The notes under the pieces are model-generated. The model ran no database searches. It was not told the origin of the DNA and worked only from the letters and a program-made list of their open reading frames with translations. DNA of 64,000 nucleotides. It comes from Leclercia adecarboxylata. Lineage in GTDB: Bacteria; Pseudomonadota; Gammaproteobacteria; Enterobacterales; Enterobacteriaceae. Below, piece after piece: positions 19,017 to 28,172 of the stretch (the first letter of the stretch is position 1; each line of letters begins with the position of its first letter). Position numbers and translations under genes: made by a program. The DNA lies in contig NZ_CP098325.1 of assembly GCF_023639785.1 (NCBI RefSeq), forward strand, positions 2,542,001-2,606,000. The letters are read 5' to 3'.

Positions 19017-20006
19017 ATGAAACTCGCTGTATACAGTACAAAGCAATACGACAAAAAGTATCTGCAGCATGTTAACGAGGAGTATGGCTTCGAACTTGAA
19101 TTTTTCGACTTTCTGCTTAACGAAAAAACCGCTAAAACTGCCCATGGCTGTGATGCAGTCTGTATTTTCGTTAACGATGACGGTAGTCGTCCAGTGCTGG
19201 AAGAGTTGAAAAAGCAGGGTGTGAAGTACATCGCGCTGCGCTGCGCGGGCTTCAATAACGTGGATCTGGATGCAGCGAAGGAGCTGGGTCTGCAGGTGGT
19301 ACGCGTCCCGGCCTACTCGCCGGAAGCGGTGGCTGAACATGCCATCGGCCTGATGATGTCCCTGAACCGCCGTATCCACCGCGCATACCAACGCACCCGT
19401 GATGCGAACTTCTCTCTGGAAGGTCTGACCGGATTTACCATGTACGGCAAAACCGCCGGGGTGATCGGCACCGGTAAAATCGGCGTGGCGGCACTGCGGA
19501 TCCTGAAAGGATTTGGTATGCGTCTGCTGGCCTTTGACCCCTACCCAAGTGCAGCCGCGCTGGATCTGGGCGTGGAGTATGTCGACCTGCCGACCCTGTA
19601 CGCGGAGTCTGACGTGATCTCCCTGCACTGCCCGCTGACCGCAGACAACTACCATCTGCTGAACCAGAGCGCTTTCGACCAGATGAAAGATGGCGTGATG
19701 ATCGTTAACACCAGCCGCGGCGGCCTGGTGGATTCACAGGCGGCCATCGAAGCCCTGAAAACCCAAAAAATCGGCGCGCTGGGGATGGACGTTTATGAGA
19801 ACGAACGCGATCTGTTCTTTGAAGACAAGTCTAACGACGTGATTCAGGATGACGTGTTCCGCCGCCTGTCCGCCTGTCACAACGTGCTCTTCACCGGCCA
19901 CCAGGCGTTCCTGACCGCCGAAGCGCTGATCAGCATTTCAGAAACCACGCTCGGCAACCTGAAACAGCTGGAGAAAGGCGAAAAGAGCCCGAACGCGCTG
20001 TTTTAA
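19017..20006 (+). CDS. ldhA: LdhA, fermentative D-lactate dehydrogenase
   Basis: NADH-dependent reduction of pyruvate to D-lactate during fermentation. 329 residues, equal to E. coli LdhA. The Rossmann fingerprint is GVIGTGKIGVAAL; the substrate arginine lies in NTSRGGLVDSQAAI, the catalytic glutamate in DVYENERDLF and the catalytic histidine in FTGHQAFLT. An AGGAG-like GGAGAAAG ribosome site precedes the ATG. Confidence 0.97.
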   Translation: MKLAVYSTKQYDKKYLQHVNEEYGFELEFFDFLLNEKTAKTAHGCDAVCIFVNDDGSRPVLEELKKQGVKYIALRCAGFNNVDLDAAKELGLQVVRVPAYSPEAVAEHAIGLMMSLNRRIHRAYQRTRDANFSLEGLTGFTMYGKTAGVIGTGKIGVAALRILKGFGMRLLAFDPYPSAAALDLGVEYVDLPTLYAESDVISLHCPLTADNYHLLNQSAFDQMKDGVMIVNTSRGGLVDSQAAIEALKTQKIGALGMDVYENERDLFFEDKSNDVIQDDVFRRLSACHNVLFTGHQAFLTAEALISISETTLGNLKQLEKGEKSPNALF

Positions 20007-20059
20007 AAGCTACATCTAAAACAATGAATCAGCTTCAGGATAATAAAAGGCTAACAGCG

Positions 20060-20280
20060 GCGCCAATGTCCGGCTGAAAATCGCTGAGGCGTTGACCGCA
20101 GGCCGGGGCGAGGCGCAGGGACGCCCGACCCGATAGCCGGAGGGAAGAAGCCGAAGGGACCGCGAAGCGGCGATTTTCTTGCCGGGAGCCCGGGTTGCCA
20201 GGGTGGTGGCGGTTGAGCCACCCTGGCACGTTCACGGGTTACTTTGTACCAAAGAAGCAGCGTACATAAAGTGAACGGAA
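20060..20280. repeat. GC-rich intergenic element with 10-bp inverted repeat, probable dispersed repeat
   Basis: The 450-base gap between ldhA and hslJ holds no gene I can support. About 220 bases are GC-rich and low in coding signal, with purine-rich stretches (GCCGGAGGGAAGAAGCCGAA) and a perfect inverted repeat GCCAGGGTGG / CCACCCTGGC at 20197-20206 and 20218-20227. It reads like a multi-copy intergenic element seen in enterobacterial genomes, but I cannot confirm copy number from one window. Confidence 0.4.
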
Positions 20281-20326
20281 CCTTCTCAACAGCTGCATGT
20301 TACTTGCCACAGGCGCATTAAGCCTC

Positions 20327-20357
20327 GCCCGGCGGCGCTTCGCTTGCACGGGCCTAC
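20327..20357. repeat. REP-type element upstream of hslJ
   Basis: GCCCGGCGGCGCTTCGCTTG followed by CACGGGCCTAC matches the enterobacterial REP consensus and resembles the second half of the element at 9641-9670. It lies about 100 bases upstream of hslJ. Confidence 0.65.
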
Positions 20358-20456
20358 AACCCCAACCCACATTTCAGATTTGCCCGCAAGACAATCCCAC
20401 CCAGCGCAATACACTATCCAGTAGCTATTTACGAAGTGAATATATTGAGAAGAAAC

Positions 20457-20870
20457 ATGAAAACGCTCGTCGCAGTAACACTCCTCAGCATGGCGCTGAC
20501 AGGCTGTGTCAATCCAGGGAAAGCCTCTGTACAGGAAGAACAGCTCCAGCAGCACCGATTTGTGCTGCAAAGCATCAATGGCAGCGTCGTTGCCCCGGTC
20601 ACCACACCACCGGAAATCACCTTTGGCGAAAAAATGGCGGTATCAGGCGTGATGTGCAACCGCTTCAGTGGCCAGGGTAAGCTTTCTGACGGCGAGCTTA
20701 AGGTTAAATCACTCGCCATGACGCGTAAGCTGTGCACCGAGCCTCAGCTTAACGAACTGGATCACGCCATTGGAACGATGCTGCGCAGCGGTACGCAGGT
20801 CGATCTGACGGAAGACGTATTAACCCTGGCGACGGCCGAGACGACGCTGGTCTTTAAGCGGGCAGAGTAA
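20457..20870 (+). CDS. hslJ: HslJ, META-domain heat-inducible lipoprotein
   Basis: 137-residue lipoprotein: signal sequence with lipobox MALTGC (Cys17) and a META domain (HRFVLQSINGSVV, FGEKMAVSGVMCNRFSG, two conserved cysteines with LCTEPQLNELD). E. coli HslJ (140 aa) is linked to heat response and novobiocin resistance; molecular activity is unknown. Start chosen at the ATG of MKTLVAVTLL; a GTG seven codons upstream is possible. Converges directly on ydbJ with adjacent stops. Confidence 0.92.
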   Translation: MKTLVAVTLLSMALTGCVNPGKASVQEEQLQQHRFVLQSINGSVVAPVTTPPEITFGEKMAVSGVMCNRFSGQGKLSDGELKVKSLAMTRKLCTEPQLNELDHAIGTMLRSGTQVDLTEDVLTLATAETTLVFKRAE

Positions 20871-21137
20871 TCAGTAACTACCGCACGAACCTACGGCAAG
20901 CGACTGTTCACTGCAGCGTTTGCCGTTGGGCAGCGCGCACATGCCGATAGCGGAACCATCCAGCTGGCGCGCAACGGACAGCGAGCCGCCAATCATGGCA
21001 CAGTTGGCCTCGCCTGAACTGGACATTGCCGCTCTCATTCCCGGCGCGACGTGCGCGGCGGTTGCCTGTTGGACAGGTTCATTGCTGCAGGCCGACAGTA
21101 ACAAAACGGCACACCCAACCCATAATGCTGCGCGCAT
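20871..21137 (-). CDS. ydbJ: YdbJ, DUF333 lipoprotein
   Basis: 88-residue lipoprotein: lipobox LLLSAC (Cys17) and a DUF333 domain with six more cysteines after position 45 in pairs that look disulfide-bonded (ANCAMIGGSLSVARQLDG, MCALPNGKRCSEQSLAVGSC). It matches E. coli YdbJ in length and sequence. The frame is open 31 codons upstream, but the chosen ATG gives a proper lipoprotein signal. Function unknown. Its stop touches the hslJ stop. Confidence 0.9.
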   Translation of the reverse strand: MRAALWVGCAVLLLSACSNEPVQQATAAHVAPGMRAAMSSSGEANCAMIGGSLSVARQLDGSAIGMCALPNGKRCSEQSLAVGSCGSY

Positions 21138-21404
21138 AATCTCTCCCCATGTTGAATTGCAAAACCTATGCATAATAGGCACCACACGCCCTGCCGTCGA
21201 GAGCCGAAGCGCAGTTTTCTGCGTTGTCAAAACAATTGCAGACTATTTTCAGGCAAAAGTTTGATCAAACCCTGAATGACGCGAGCAGGCAGGACACAAA
21301 AGCGAAAATCGTTTCAGCGCCCCTTTGCTAAACTGAAAAGATAATTACAGGACGCGTCGATGTGTCACGGGTCCCTCTTTCTTTGCGCAATGTAAGGGTG
21401 TCAT

Positions 21405-24400
21405 ATGCAAACTATTGACGGCAATGGCGCAGTCGCGTCCGTCGCGTTTCGCACCAGTGAAGTGATCGCCATCTACCCCATTACACCCAGCTCGACCATG
21501 GCGGAACAGGCCGACGCCTGGGCCGGTAACGGGCTGAAAAACGTCTGGGGTGATACGCCTCGCGTGGTCGAAATGCAGTCGGAGGCCGGGGCGATCGCCA
21601 CCGTCCACGGCGCGTTGCAGACCGGGGCGCTTTCCACCTCGTTTACCTCGTCCCAGGGGCTGCTGCTGATGATCCCGACGCTGTATAAGCTCGCGGGACA
21701 ACTCACTCCGTTCGTGCTGCACGTGGCGGCACGCACCATCGCCACCCATGCCCTGTCGATTTTTGGCGATCACTCCGACGTGATGGCCGTACGCCAGACC
21801 GGTTGCGCCCTGCTCTGCTCCGGCAGCGTGCAGGAGGCGCAGGATATGGCGCTAATCTCCCACATGGCGACGCTGAAAAGCCGCGTGCCGTTTATTCATT
21901 TCTTCGACGGTTTCCGCACCTCCCATGAGATTAATAAGATTAAGTCGATCTCCGATGACACCATCTTAACGCTGCTGCCTCAGGCGGAGATTGACGCCCA
22001 CCGTGCCCGCGCGCTGAACCCGGAACACCCGGTGATCCGCGGCACCTCCGCCAACCCGGACACCTATTTCCAGTCCCGGGAGGCGACCAACCCGTGGTAC
22101 GACGCGGTGTACGACCACGTGGACCAGGCGATGGCCGATTTTGCCGCCGAAACCGGGCGCGAGTACAAGCCGTTTGAGTTTTACGGCCATCCGCAGGCGG
22201 AACGCGTCATTGTGATCATGGGTTCCGCGATTGGCACCTGTGAAGAGGTGGTGGACGAACTGCTGCGTCGGGGCGAAAAAGTGGGCGTGCTGAAGGTGCG
22301 TCTCTACCGGCCGTTCTCGGCAAAACACCTGCTGGCGGCGCTGCCGGAAAGCGCGAAATCGGTGGCGGTGCTGGATCGCACCAAAGAGCCCGGCGCCCAG
22401 GCCGAGCCGCTCTATCTGGACGTGATGACCGCCCTGGCAGAAGCCTTTAACAGCGGTGAGCGCGAGACGCTGCCGCGGGTCATTGGCGGGCGCTATGGGC
22501 TGTCATCCAAAGAGTTTGGCCCGGACTGCGTGCTGGCCATCTTTAACGAGCTGAGCGCCGCAAAACCGAAACCACGTTTTACCGTCGGCATCTATGACGA
22601 TGTCACCCATCTTTCCCTGCCGCTGCCGGAAAATACGCTGCCGTCAACCGCGAAGCTGGAAGCGCTGTTTTACGGCCTGGGCAGCGACGGCAGCGTGTCG
22701 GCGACGAAAAACAACATCAAGATTATCGGTAACTCCACGCCGTGGTATGCCCAGGGTTATTTCGTCTATGACTCGAAAAAAGCCGGGGGGCTGACGGTAT
22801 CCCATCTGCGTGTCAGCGAACAGCCAATCCGCTCAGCGTATCTGGTGTCGCAGGCCGATTTCGTCGGCTGCCACCAGCTGCAGTTTATCGATAAATACCA
22901 GATGGCCGAACGCCTGAAACCCGGCGGGATTTTCCTGCTCAACACGCCATACAGCGCCGATGAGGTGTGGGCGCGCCTGCCGCAGGAAGTGCAGGCGGTG
23001 TTGAACCAGAAAAAAGCGAAGTTCTATGTTGTTAACGCGGCCAAAATCGCCCGCGAATGTGGCCTGGCGGCACGTATTAATACCGTTATGCAGATGGCGT
23101 TTTTCCATCTGACCCACATTTTGCCAGGCGACAGCGCCCTGATGGAACTGCAGGGCGCCATTGCCAAAAGTTACAGCAGCAAGGGCCAGGAGCTGGTGGA
23201 GCGCAACTGGCAGGCCCTGGCGCTGGCCCGGGAATCGCTGGCGGAAGTGCCGTTGCAGCCGGTGAATGCCCACAGCCCGAACCGCCCGCCGGTGGTGTCG
23301 GACGCGGCACCAGACTTTGTCAAAACCGTTACCGCCGCGATGCTGGCCGGTCTGGGCGATGCCCTGCCCGTTTCGGCCCTGCCGCCGGACGGCACCTGGC
23401 CGATGGGCACCACCCGCTGGGAAAAACGCAATATCGCCGAGGCGATCCCCATCTGGAAAGAGGAGCTGTGCACCCAGTGTAACCACTGCGTGGCGGCCTG
23501 CCCGCATTCGGCCATTCGCGCCAAAGTGGTGTCCCCGGAGGCCATGGAGAGCGCCCCGGCCAGCCTGCACTCGCTGGATGTGAAATCCCGCGACATGCGC
23601 GGGCAGAAATACGTGCTGCAGGTGGCGCCGGAAGACTGCACCGGCTGTAACCTCTGCGTGGAAGTTTGCCCGGCCAAAGACAGACAGAACCCGGAGATCA
23701 AGGCCATCAACATGATGTCGCGCCTTGAGCATGTGGAAGAGGAGAAAGTCAATTACGACTTCTTCCTCGATCTGCCGGAGATCGATCGCACCAGCCTGGA
23801 GCGCATCGATATTCGTACCTCGCAGCTGATCACCCCGCTGTTCGAATATTCGGGTGCCTGCTCCGGCTGCGGCGAGACGCCGTACATCAAGCTTCTGACC
23901 CAGCTGTACGGTGACCGGATGCTGATCGCCAACGCCACCGGCTGTTCGTCGATTTACGGCGGCAACCTGCCGTCAACGCCGTACACGACCGACGCCAATG
24001 GCCGTGGTCCGGCATGGGCGAACTCCTTGTTCGAGGATAACGCCGAGTTTGGTCTGGGCTTCCGCCTGACGGTGGATCAGCACCGCGTCCGGGTGATGCG
24101 TTTGCTGGAGCAGTTTGCCGATAAGATCCCGGCCGAGCTGAATACCGCCCTGCACAGCGAGGCGACGCCGGACGTGCGCCGTCAGCAGGTGGCCGAGCTG
24201 CGCCAGGCGCTGGCGGGTGCAGAAGGTGCAGAGCAGCTTTTGACCGATGCTGATGCGCTGGTCGAGAAGTCGATCTGGCTGATTGGCGGCGACGGCTGGG
24301 CCTATGACATCGGCTTTGGCGGCCTGGATCATGTCCTGAGCCTCACCGAGAACGTCAATATTCTGGTGCTGGATACCCAGTGTTATTCCAATACCGGCGG

Positions 24401-24929
24401 TCAGGCATCGAAGGCGACGCCGCTGGGCGCAGTGACCAAGTTTGGCGAGCATGGCAAACGCAAGGCGCGTAAAGATTTGGGCGTCAGCATGATGATGTAC
24501 GGTCATGTTTATGTGGCGCAAATCTCGCTGGGTGCGCAGCTAAACCAGACGGTGAAGGCGATTCAGGAGGCGGAAGCCTATCCCGGCCCGTCGTTGATCA
24601 TCGCCTACAGTCCTTGCGAAGAGCATGGCTACGATCTGGCGCTCAGCCACGATCAGATGCGCCAGCTGACCGCGACCGGCTTCTGGCCGCTGTATCGCTT
24701 TGACCCGCGCCGCGCCGATGAGGGCAAACTGCTGCTGGCCCTGGACTCGCGTCCACCATCAGATGCGCTGGCAGAAACGCTGATGCAGGAACAACGCTTC
24801 CGTAGGCTCAACGCCCAGCAGCCTGAAGTGGCAGAGCAGCTGTGGAAAGATGCCGCCGCGGACCTGCAAAAACGTTACGACTTCCTGGCGCAGATGGCCG
24901 GAAAAGCCGAGAAATCGGTAAGCGAATAG
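21405..24929 (+). CDS. nifJ: Pyruvate:flavodoxin oxidoreductase (YdbK/NifJ type)
   Basis: Converts pyruvate and CoA to acetyl-CoA and CO2 while reducing flavodoxin or ferredoxin. 1174 residues, the E. coli YdbK length. Domain order: pyruvate-binding N-terminus (AIYPITPSSTMAEQAD), gamma domain, two [4Fe-4S] clusters (C689-x2-C-x2-C-x3-CP and C745-x2-C-x2-C-x3-CP), then the thiamine-diphosphate domain with ACSGCGETPYIK and GDGWAYDIG at 962-970. In E. coli it links to oxidative-stress tolerance via reduced flavodoxin. In diazotrophs nifJ sits with nif genes; here it has the ydbK context, so the symbol follows the family name only. Confidence 0.96.
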   Translation: MQTIDGNGAVASVAFRTSEVIAIYPITPSSTMAEQADAWAGNGLKNVWGDTPRVVEMQSEAGAIATVHGALQTGALSTSFTSSQGLLLMIPTLYKLAGQLTPFVLHVAARTIATHALSIFGDHSDVMAVRQTGCALLCSGSVQEAQDMALISHMATLKSRVPFIHFFDGFRTSHEINKIKSISDDTILTLLPQAEIDAHRARALNPEHPVIRGTSANPDTYFQSREATNPWYDAVYDHVDQAMADFAAETGREYKPFEFYGHPQAERVIVIMGSAIGTCEEVVDELLRRGEKVGVLKVRLYRPFSAKHLLAALPESAKSVAVLDRTKEPGAQAEPLYLDVMTALAEAFNSGERETLPRVIGGRYGLSSKEFGPDCVLAIFNELSAAKPKPRFTVGIYDDVTHLSLPLPENTLPSTAKLEALFYGLGSDGSVSATKNNIKIIGNSTPWYAQGYFVYDSKKAGGLTVSHLRVSEQPIRSAYLVSQADFVGCHQLQFIDKYQMAERLKPGGIFLLNTPYSADEVWARLPQEVQAVLNQKKAKFYVVNAAKIARECGLAARINTVMQMAFFHLTHILPGDSALMELQGAIAKSYSSKGQELVERNWQALALARESLAEVPLQPVNAHSPNRPPVVSDAAPDFVKTVTAAMLAGLGDALPVSALPPDGTWPMGTTRWEKRNIAEAIPIWKEELCTQCNHCVAACPHSAIRAKVVSPEAMESAPASLHSLDVKSRDMRGQKYVLQVAPEDCTGCNLCVEVCPAKDRQNPEIKAINMMSRLEHVEEEKVNYDFFLDLPEIDRTSLERIDIRTSQLITPLFEYSGACSGCGETPYIKLLTQLYGDRMLIANATGCSSIYGGNLPSTPYTTDANGRGPAWANSLFEDNAEFGLGFRLTVDQHRVRVMRLLEQFADKIPAELNTALHSEATPDVRRQQVAELRQALAGAEGAEQLLTDADALVEKSIWLIGGDGWAYDIGFGGLDHVLSLTENVNILVLDTQCYSNTGGQASKATPLGAVTKFGEHGKRKARKDLGVSMMMYGHVYVAQISLGAQLNQTVKAIQEAEAYPGPSLIIAYSPCEEHGYDLALSHDQMRQLTATGFWPLYRFDPRRADEGKLLLALDSRPPSDALAETLMQEQRFRRLNAQQPEVAEQLWKDAAADLQKRYDFLAQMAGKAEKSVSE

Positions 24930-24936
24930 CCCGTTT

Positions 24937-24963
24937 AAGCCCGGCATGACCGGGCTTTTTTAT
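24937..24963 (+). terminator. Rho-independent terminator of nifJ
   Basis: AAGCCCGG-CATGA-CCGGGCTT stem-loop directly followed by TTTTTAT, eight bases after the nifJ stop. Confidence 0.92.
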
Positions 24964-24967
24964 TCAT

Positions 24968-25083
24968 AAAAAAAGGCCCGCCAGAATATTCAGGCGGGCC
25001 GCTTCCATTAATGAATAAATAACAGCTCAGCTAGTTAAACTCTATTTAATCAATTAGCGAAAAAAACACTACAGACATATAAC
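24968..25083 (-). ncRNA. micC: MicC small RNA (Hfq-dependent repressor of ompC)
   Basis: A minus-strand transcript of about 116 bases can be read antisense in the gap between nifJ and ompN. It begins GTTATATGTCTGTAGTG; E. coli MicC begins GTTATATGCCTTTATTG from the same gap and strand. It ends with GGCCCGCC-loop-GGCGGGCC and a T-run (24968-25000). A TACACT -10-like hexamer lies at 25095-25090, correctly spaced from the 5' end. In E. coli the 5' GUUAUAUG region pairs with the ompC leader and blocks translation. The middle part is diverged from E. coli. A leftward terminator with no other leftward gene upstream supports the call. Confidence 0.8.
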
Positions 25084-25332
25084 GTGCTGAGTGTACTGAT
25101 TTCGACCGACAAAAAGTAATTTTTATTTCGTATGAAATCGCCTAATACATTCACCAAAATTATGACTATTTCCACCGCAGTAATTTCTTTAGATTTTACT
25201 TACCTGGTAACAATTATGTTTTATCGCCTGGTGAGAGTAGTGATTTAGCATGTGACCACTTTCCAGCGCAGAAAGTTCCACGGAAAGTACAACAATATTT
25301 AAAATATAAAAACAGCAGAAGGATTAGTCACA

Positions 25333-26442
25333 ATGCAAAGAAAAGTACTGGCTCTGATGATCCCGGCCCTGTTAATGGCTGGCGCAGCACACGCAGCGGA
25401 AATTTATAATAAAGACGGCAACAAATTAGATCTGTACGGTAAAGTAGACGGTCTGCATTATTTCTCTGACGACAGCAATGCTGACGGCGATCAGACGTAT
25501 ATGCGTCTCGGCTTTAAGGGCGAAACCCAGATCAACGATATGCTCACCGGCTATGGCCAGTGGGAATATAATATCCAGGCAAACAATACCGAAGGTTCTG
25601 AAAAGCAGTCCTGGACCCGTCTGGCCTTTGCCGGTCTGAAATTCGGCGATTACGGTTCATTCGACTATGGCCGTAACTACGGCGTGTTGTACGACGTGGA
25701 AGGCTGGACCGATATGCTGCCAGAGTTCGGCGGCGACTCCTACAGCAAAGCCGACAACTTTATGACCGGTCGTGCGAACGGTGTGGCGACCTACCGTAAT
25801 AACGATTTCTTCGGCATGGTTGAAGGCCTGAACTTCGCGCTGCAGTACCAGGGCAACAACGAAGATGCCGGTAACGGTAATGAAGGCACCAACAATGGCC
25901 GTGACGTGCGTAATGAGAACGGTGATGGTTTCGGTATCTCCACCTCTTATGACTTCGGCATGGGCATCAGCGCAGCCGCGGCCTACGCCTCTTCCGATCG
26001 TACCAACGCTCAGATTAACGAAACTACCGCAGGTGGCGACAAAGCTGACGCGTGGACGACGGGTCTGAAATACGACGCCAACAACATCTACCTGGCGGCG
26101 ATGTACTCTGAAACCCGTAACATGACCCCGTACGGTAATAATGACCACGCGGTAGCTAACAAAACCCAGAACTTCGAAGTGACTGCGCAATACCAGTTCG
26201 ATTCAGGTCTGCGTCCGGTGGTTTCTTACCTGCAGTCCAAAGGTAAAGATCTGGGCAACGGTCAGGGCGATCAGGATCTGGTTAAATATGCTGAAGTTGG
26301 TGCGGCTTACTACTTCAACAAAAATATGTCCACCTACGTTGATTATAAAATCAACCTGCTGGACGAAGACGACCAGTTCTACAAAGATAATGGTATCGGC
26401 ACCGATGACATCGTAGCATTGGGTCTGGTTTACCAGTTCTGA
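25333..26442 (+). CDS. ompN: OmpN-type general porin
   Basis: Trimeric 16-strand outer-membrane porin. 369 residues with a signal peptide ([16 protein letters not shown], cleavage before AEIYNKDGN). Porin hallmarks: [13 protein letters not shown], the constriction loop 3 region with [15 protein letters not shown], alternating strands and the terminal Phe of GLVYQF. Placement next to nifJ/ydbK and micC is that of ompN in E. coli (OmpK37 in Klebsiella); sequence is also close to OmpC, so the call rests partly on synteny. Followed by a strong hairpin. Confidence 0.9.
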   Translation: MQRKVLALMIPALLMAGAAHAAEIYNKDGNKLDLYGKVDGLHYFSDDSNADGDQTYMRLGFKGETQINDMLTGYGQWEYNIQANNTEGSEKQSWTRLAFAGLKFGDYGSFDYGRNYGVLYDVEGWTDMLPEFGGDSYSKADNFMTGRANGVATYRNNDFFGMVEGLNFALQYQGNNEDAGNGNEGTNNGRDVRNENGDGFGISTSYDFGMGISAAAAYASSDRTNAQINETTAGGDKADAWTTGLKYDANNIYLAAMYSETRNMTPYGNNDHAVANKTQNFEVTAQYQFDSGLRPVVSYLQSKGKDLGNGQGDQDLVKYAEVGAAYYFNKNMSTYVDYKINLLDEDDQFYKDNGIGTDDIVALGLVYQF

Positions 26443-26448
26443 TGAAAT

Positions 26449-26480
26449 TAGCCCGCGTTTCGACGCGGGCTAACTCTTTA
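26449..26480 (+). terminator. Terminator of ompN
   Basis: TAGCCCGCG-TTTCGA-CGCGGGCTA stem-loop seven bases after the ompN stop, followed by the short T-rich ACTCTTTAT. Confidence 0.8.
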
Positions 26481-26638
26481 TATTTCTGAACCATTCTGCT
26501 TTATTAATATTCCTGCCAGCATGTCGTTCAAATATCCTTACTTTACCCTCACCTCTTTTACACACTTTTTGTTGCACCAGCTGGGCTATCTGATACAAGA
26601 TTAATCGCATGTCTGCCTGGCTGTAAGGACTCGCTATT

Positions 26639-26851
26639 ATGAATCATCATACCGTTAAATCTTCGCGCATCGCCTCGATTGCCTATGACAAATGCAATGA
26701 AACGCTGGAGATCCGTTTTCTGGATCGCAGCGCCTGGCAATACCAGCCGGTTCCGGTACGGATTTTTAACGATTTTTTGAACGTGGTTTCAAAAGGTCGT
26801 TTTTATGATGGCGTCGTAAAGGGCAAATTTAAAGAGAAAAGAGTCGCCTGA
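26639..26851 (+). CDS. Small KTSC-domain protein
   Basis: 70 residues. The order Ser-Ser-Arg-Ile-x-Ser-Ile-x-Tyr-Asp, the central LEIRFLDRSAWQYQPVP and the C-terminal KGRFYDGVVKGKF fit the KTSC domain, a short domain found alone or fused to enzymes; its role is unknown. ATG preceded by AAGGA. It stands alone between ompN and the convergent GFA gene and is probably monocistronic. Confidence 0.75.
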   Translation: MNHHTVKSSRIASIAYDKCNETLEIRFLDRSAWQYQPVPVRIFNDFLNVVSKGRFYDGVVKGKFKEKRVA

Positions 26852-26870
26852 CCCCCTCTCAACCGGGCCT

Positions 26871-27287
26871 TTACTCGTCCGGGGTGGCGCGGTAGCTCAA
26901 CACGCCAGCCACGCCGCCACCGCCATCATTGGGGTGAACCCTGCCTTCCATCACCAGCACTTCCGGGAAATCAAACGGCGAGACGCCTTCAATGCAGGCG
27001 ACGTTGACGCCATACTGGTTCGGATTTGAACGCCGCTGGTGGAAAGTGTAAATCCCGCATACTGAACAGAAGTAGTGCGCCGCTGCCTGAGTATTAAAAC
27101 GGTACTCGGTCAACAACGCCTCTCCCTGAATAATTTTGATACCGGATAACGGCGCAGAGAACGCGACCGCCCCGCGCATCCGACAGTATGAACAGTTGCA
27201 GCGCCGGATAGTGTTGAACCCGTCGGTGAGTTCGACGGTAAAGCGAACCGCGCCGCAGTGACACTGAGCAGTGACATTATTCGCCAT
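26871..27287 (-). CDS. GFA-family (CENP-V/formaldehyde-activating-like) zinc protein
   Basis: 138 residues from MANNVTAQCHCGAVRF. The GFA fold is recognised by its cysteine sets: CHCGAVRF, CNCSYCRMRG and FCSVCGIYTFHQ, which bind two zinc ions. Some relatives bind glutathione-formaldehyde adducts, but many have unknown substrates, so no reaction is claimed. An in-frame start eight codons upstream is possible. Convergent with the KTSC gene. Confidence 0.85.
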   Translation of the reverse strand: MANNVTAQCHCGAVRFTVELTDGFNTIRRCNCSYCRMRGAVAFSAPLSGIKIIQGEALLTEYRFNTQAAAHYFCSVCGIYTFHQRRSNPNQYGVNVACIEGVSPFDFPEVLVMEGRVHPNDGGGGVAGVLSYRATPDE

Positions 27288-27372
27288 TGCAGGCTCCTTT
27301 AAGATAAGCATACCCTACACGAGCAGCGTCAATTCACGCTGCGTACCGGCTAAGTGTATGCCAGACGCCCCA

Positions 27373-27879
27373 TCAGCGGCGGATATTTTCCTCCGCGATC
27401 TTTTTCAGGTAGGCCTCCTGAAAGAGTTGTTCTGAGTAGGTGAGCTTCATCAGCGGCGATAAATAGGGTGCATCAAGTTCGATTAAATCGTCATCATTCT
27501 GGTATCTGGCATATTTATCGCCGGCAAAGGAGATCTGTTTTTTCTGCACGACATATTTATGCGCCAGCATACTTTCGACTTCATCGAACCGACTCTTATC
27601 CAGCTCGAGCATAATGGCAGTGATCCTGCCGGCCTTATTGAAGATCACGGCGTTGTTTTTTACCCCCTCTAATCCCAGCTCCCGATTGGGGATAGAGAAT
27701 ATATCGCCGTCGCTCCACTTACTGCGCCCTTCATGCAGGGATGAGGGATAAGCCTTAATAAATTGCTGTAACGTGGTTTCGCCTAACGTCAATCCCATCG
27801 CGGTGGTGTTCGCCCGGGCAGATGAAAACACAGTCAGTAAAATGAAAATACCTACCAGTACTTGCCACTGTTTACGCAT
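27373..27879 (-). CDS. Small exported protein of unknown function
   Basis: 168 residues from MRKQWQVLVGIFILL, with a signal peptide likely cut after SSARA (before NTTAMGLTLGETTLQQF). The mature part has a GLTLGETTLQQFIKAYP opening, reminiscent of small periplasmic proteins that start with a MGLxLG motif, and a C-terminal KLTYSEQLFQEAYLKKIAEE helix. The frame is open 27 codons upstream, but that stretch lacks a ribosome site and would hide the signal peptide. I do not recognise the family. Confidence 0.75.
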   Translation of the reverse strand: MRKQWQVLVGIFILLTVFSSARANTTAMGLTLGETTLQQFIKAYPSSLHEGRSKWSDGDIFSIPNRELGLEGVKNNAVIFNKAGRITAIMLELDKSRFDEVESMLAHKYVVQKKQISFAGDKYARYQNDDDLIELDAPYLSPLMKLTYSEQLFQEAYLKKIAEENIRR

Positions 27880-28044
27880 CGTTATCACCTCATTGTAATC
27901 GTCCTGTTTTTGTCCACCATCGTCTTTATTACCTGTCTCTTCTCTATCGTACAGGGTCAATTATTAACGGCCTATGCGCCTTTCTGGTGAGAGAGTGGCG
28001 TTGAAACAGCACGACTTACTGAGTGAGGAGACGGCGAAAAAAGC

Positions 28045-28074
28045 ATAAAAAAGCCACCCGTAAAAACGGGTGGC
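28045..28074 (-). terminator. Rho-independent terminator reading leftwards
   Basis: On the minus strand GCCACCCG-TTTTTA-CGGGTGGC followed by TTTTTTAT. It lies 21 bases after the stop of the 25-codon reading frame at 28095-28172 and appears to end that transcript. Confidence 0.85.
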
Positions 28075-28094
28075 GGGGTATGACTCACGGTCAG

Positions 28095-28172
28095 CTATTT
28101 TTTAACAGGTTGGGGCTTCTTATCACCCGATTCCGGCGCTTCGCGCGGGTCATCTTTTTCAACAAACTGCAT
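28095..28172 (-). CDS. Candidate 25-residue small protein
   Basis: Reads MQFVEKDDPREAPESGDKKP plus QPVKK. Support: an excellent ribosome site (GGGAGG, 5-base spacing before ATG), a strong intrinsic terminator 21 bases after the stop, and location in an otherwise empty 536-base gap (27880-28415) before ttcA. It is highly charged, without a membrane segment. I do not recognise it. It could also be the coding part of a small regulatory RNA. The rest of the gap shows only the ttcA promoter region. Confidence 0.55.
   Translation of the reverse strand: MQFVEKDDPREAPESGDKKPQPVKK

Noticed and set aside
25333..26442. Calling the porin OmpC
   Set aside because: Sequence is OmpC-like, but position beside nifJ and micC is that of ompN; ompC normally lies next to rcsD/micF.
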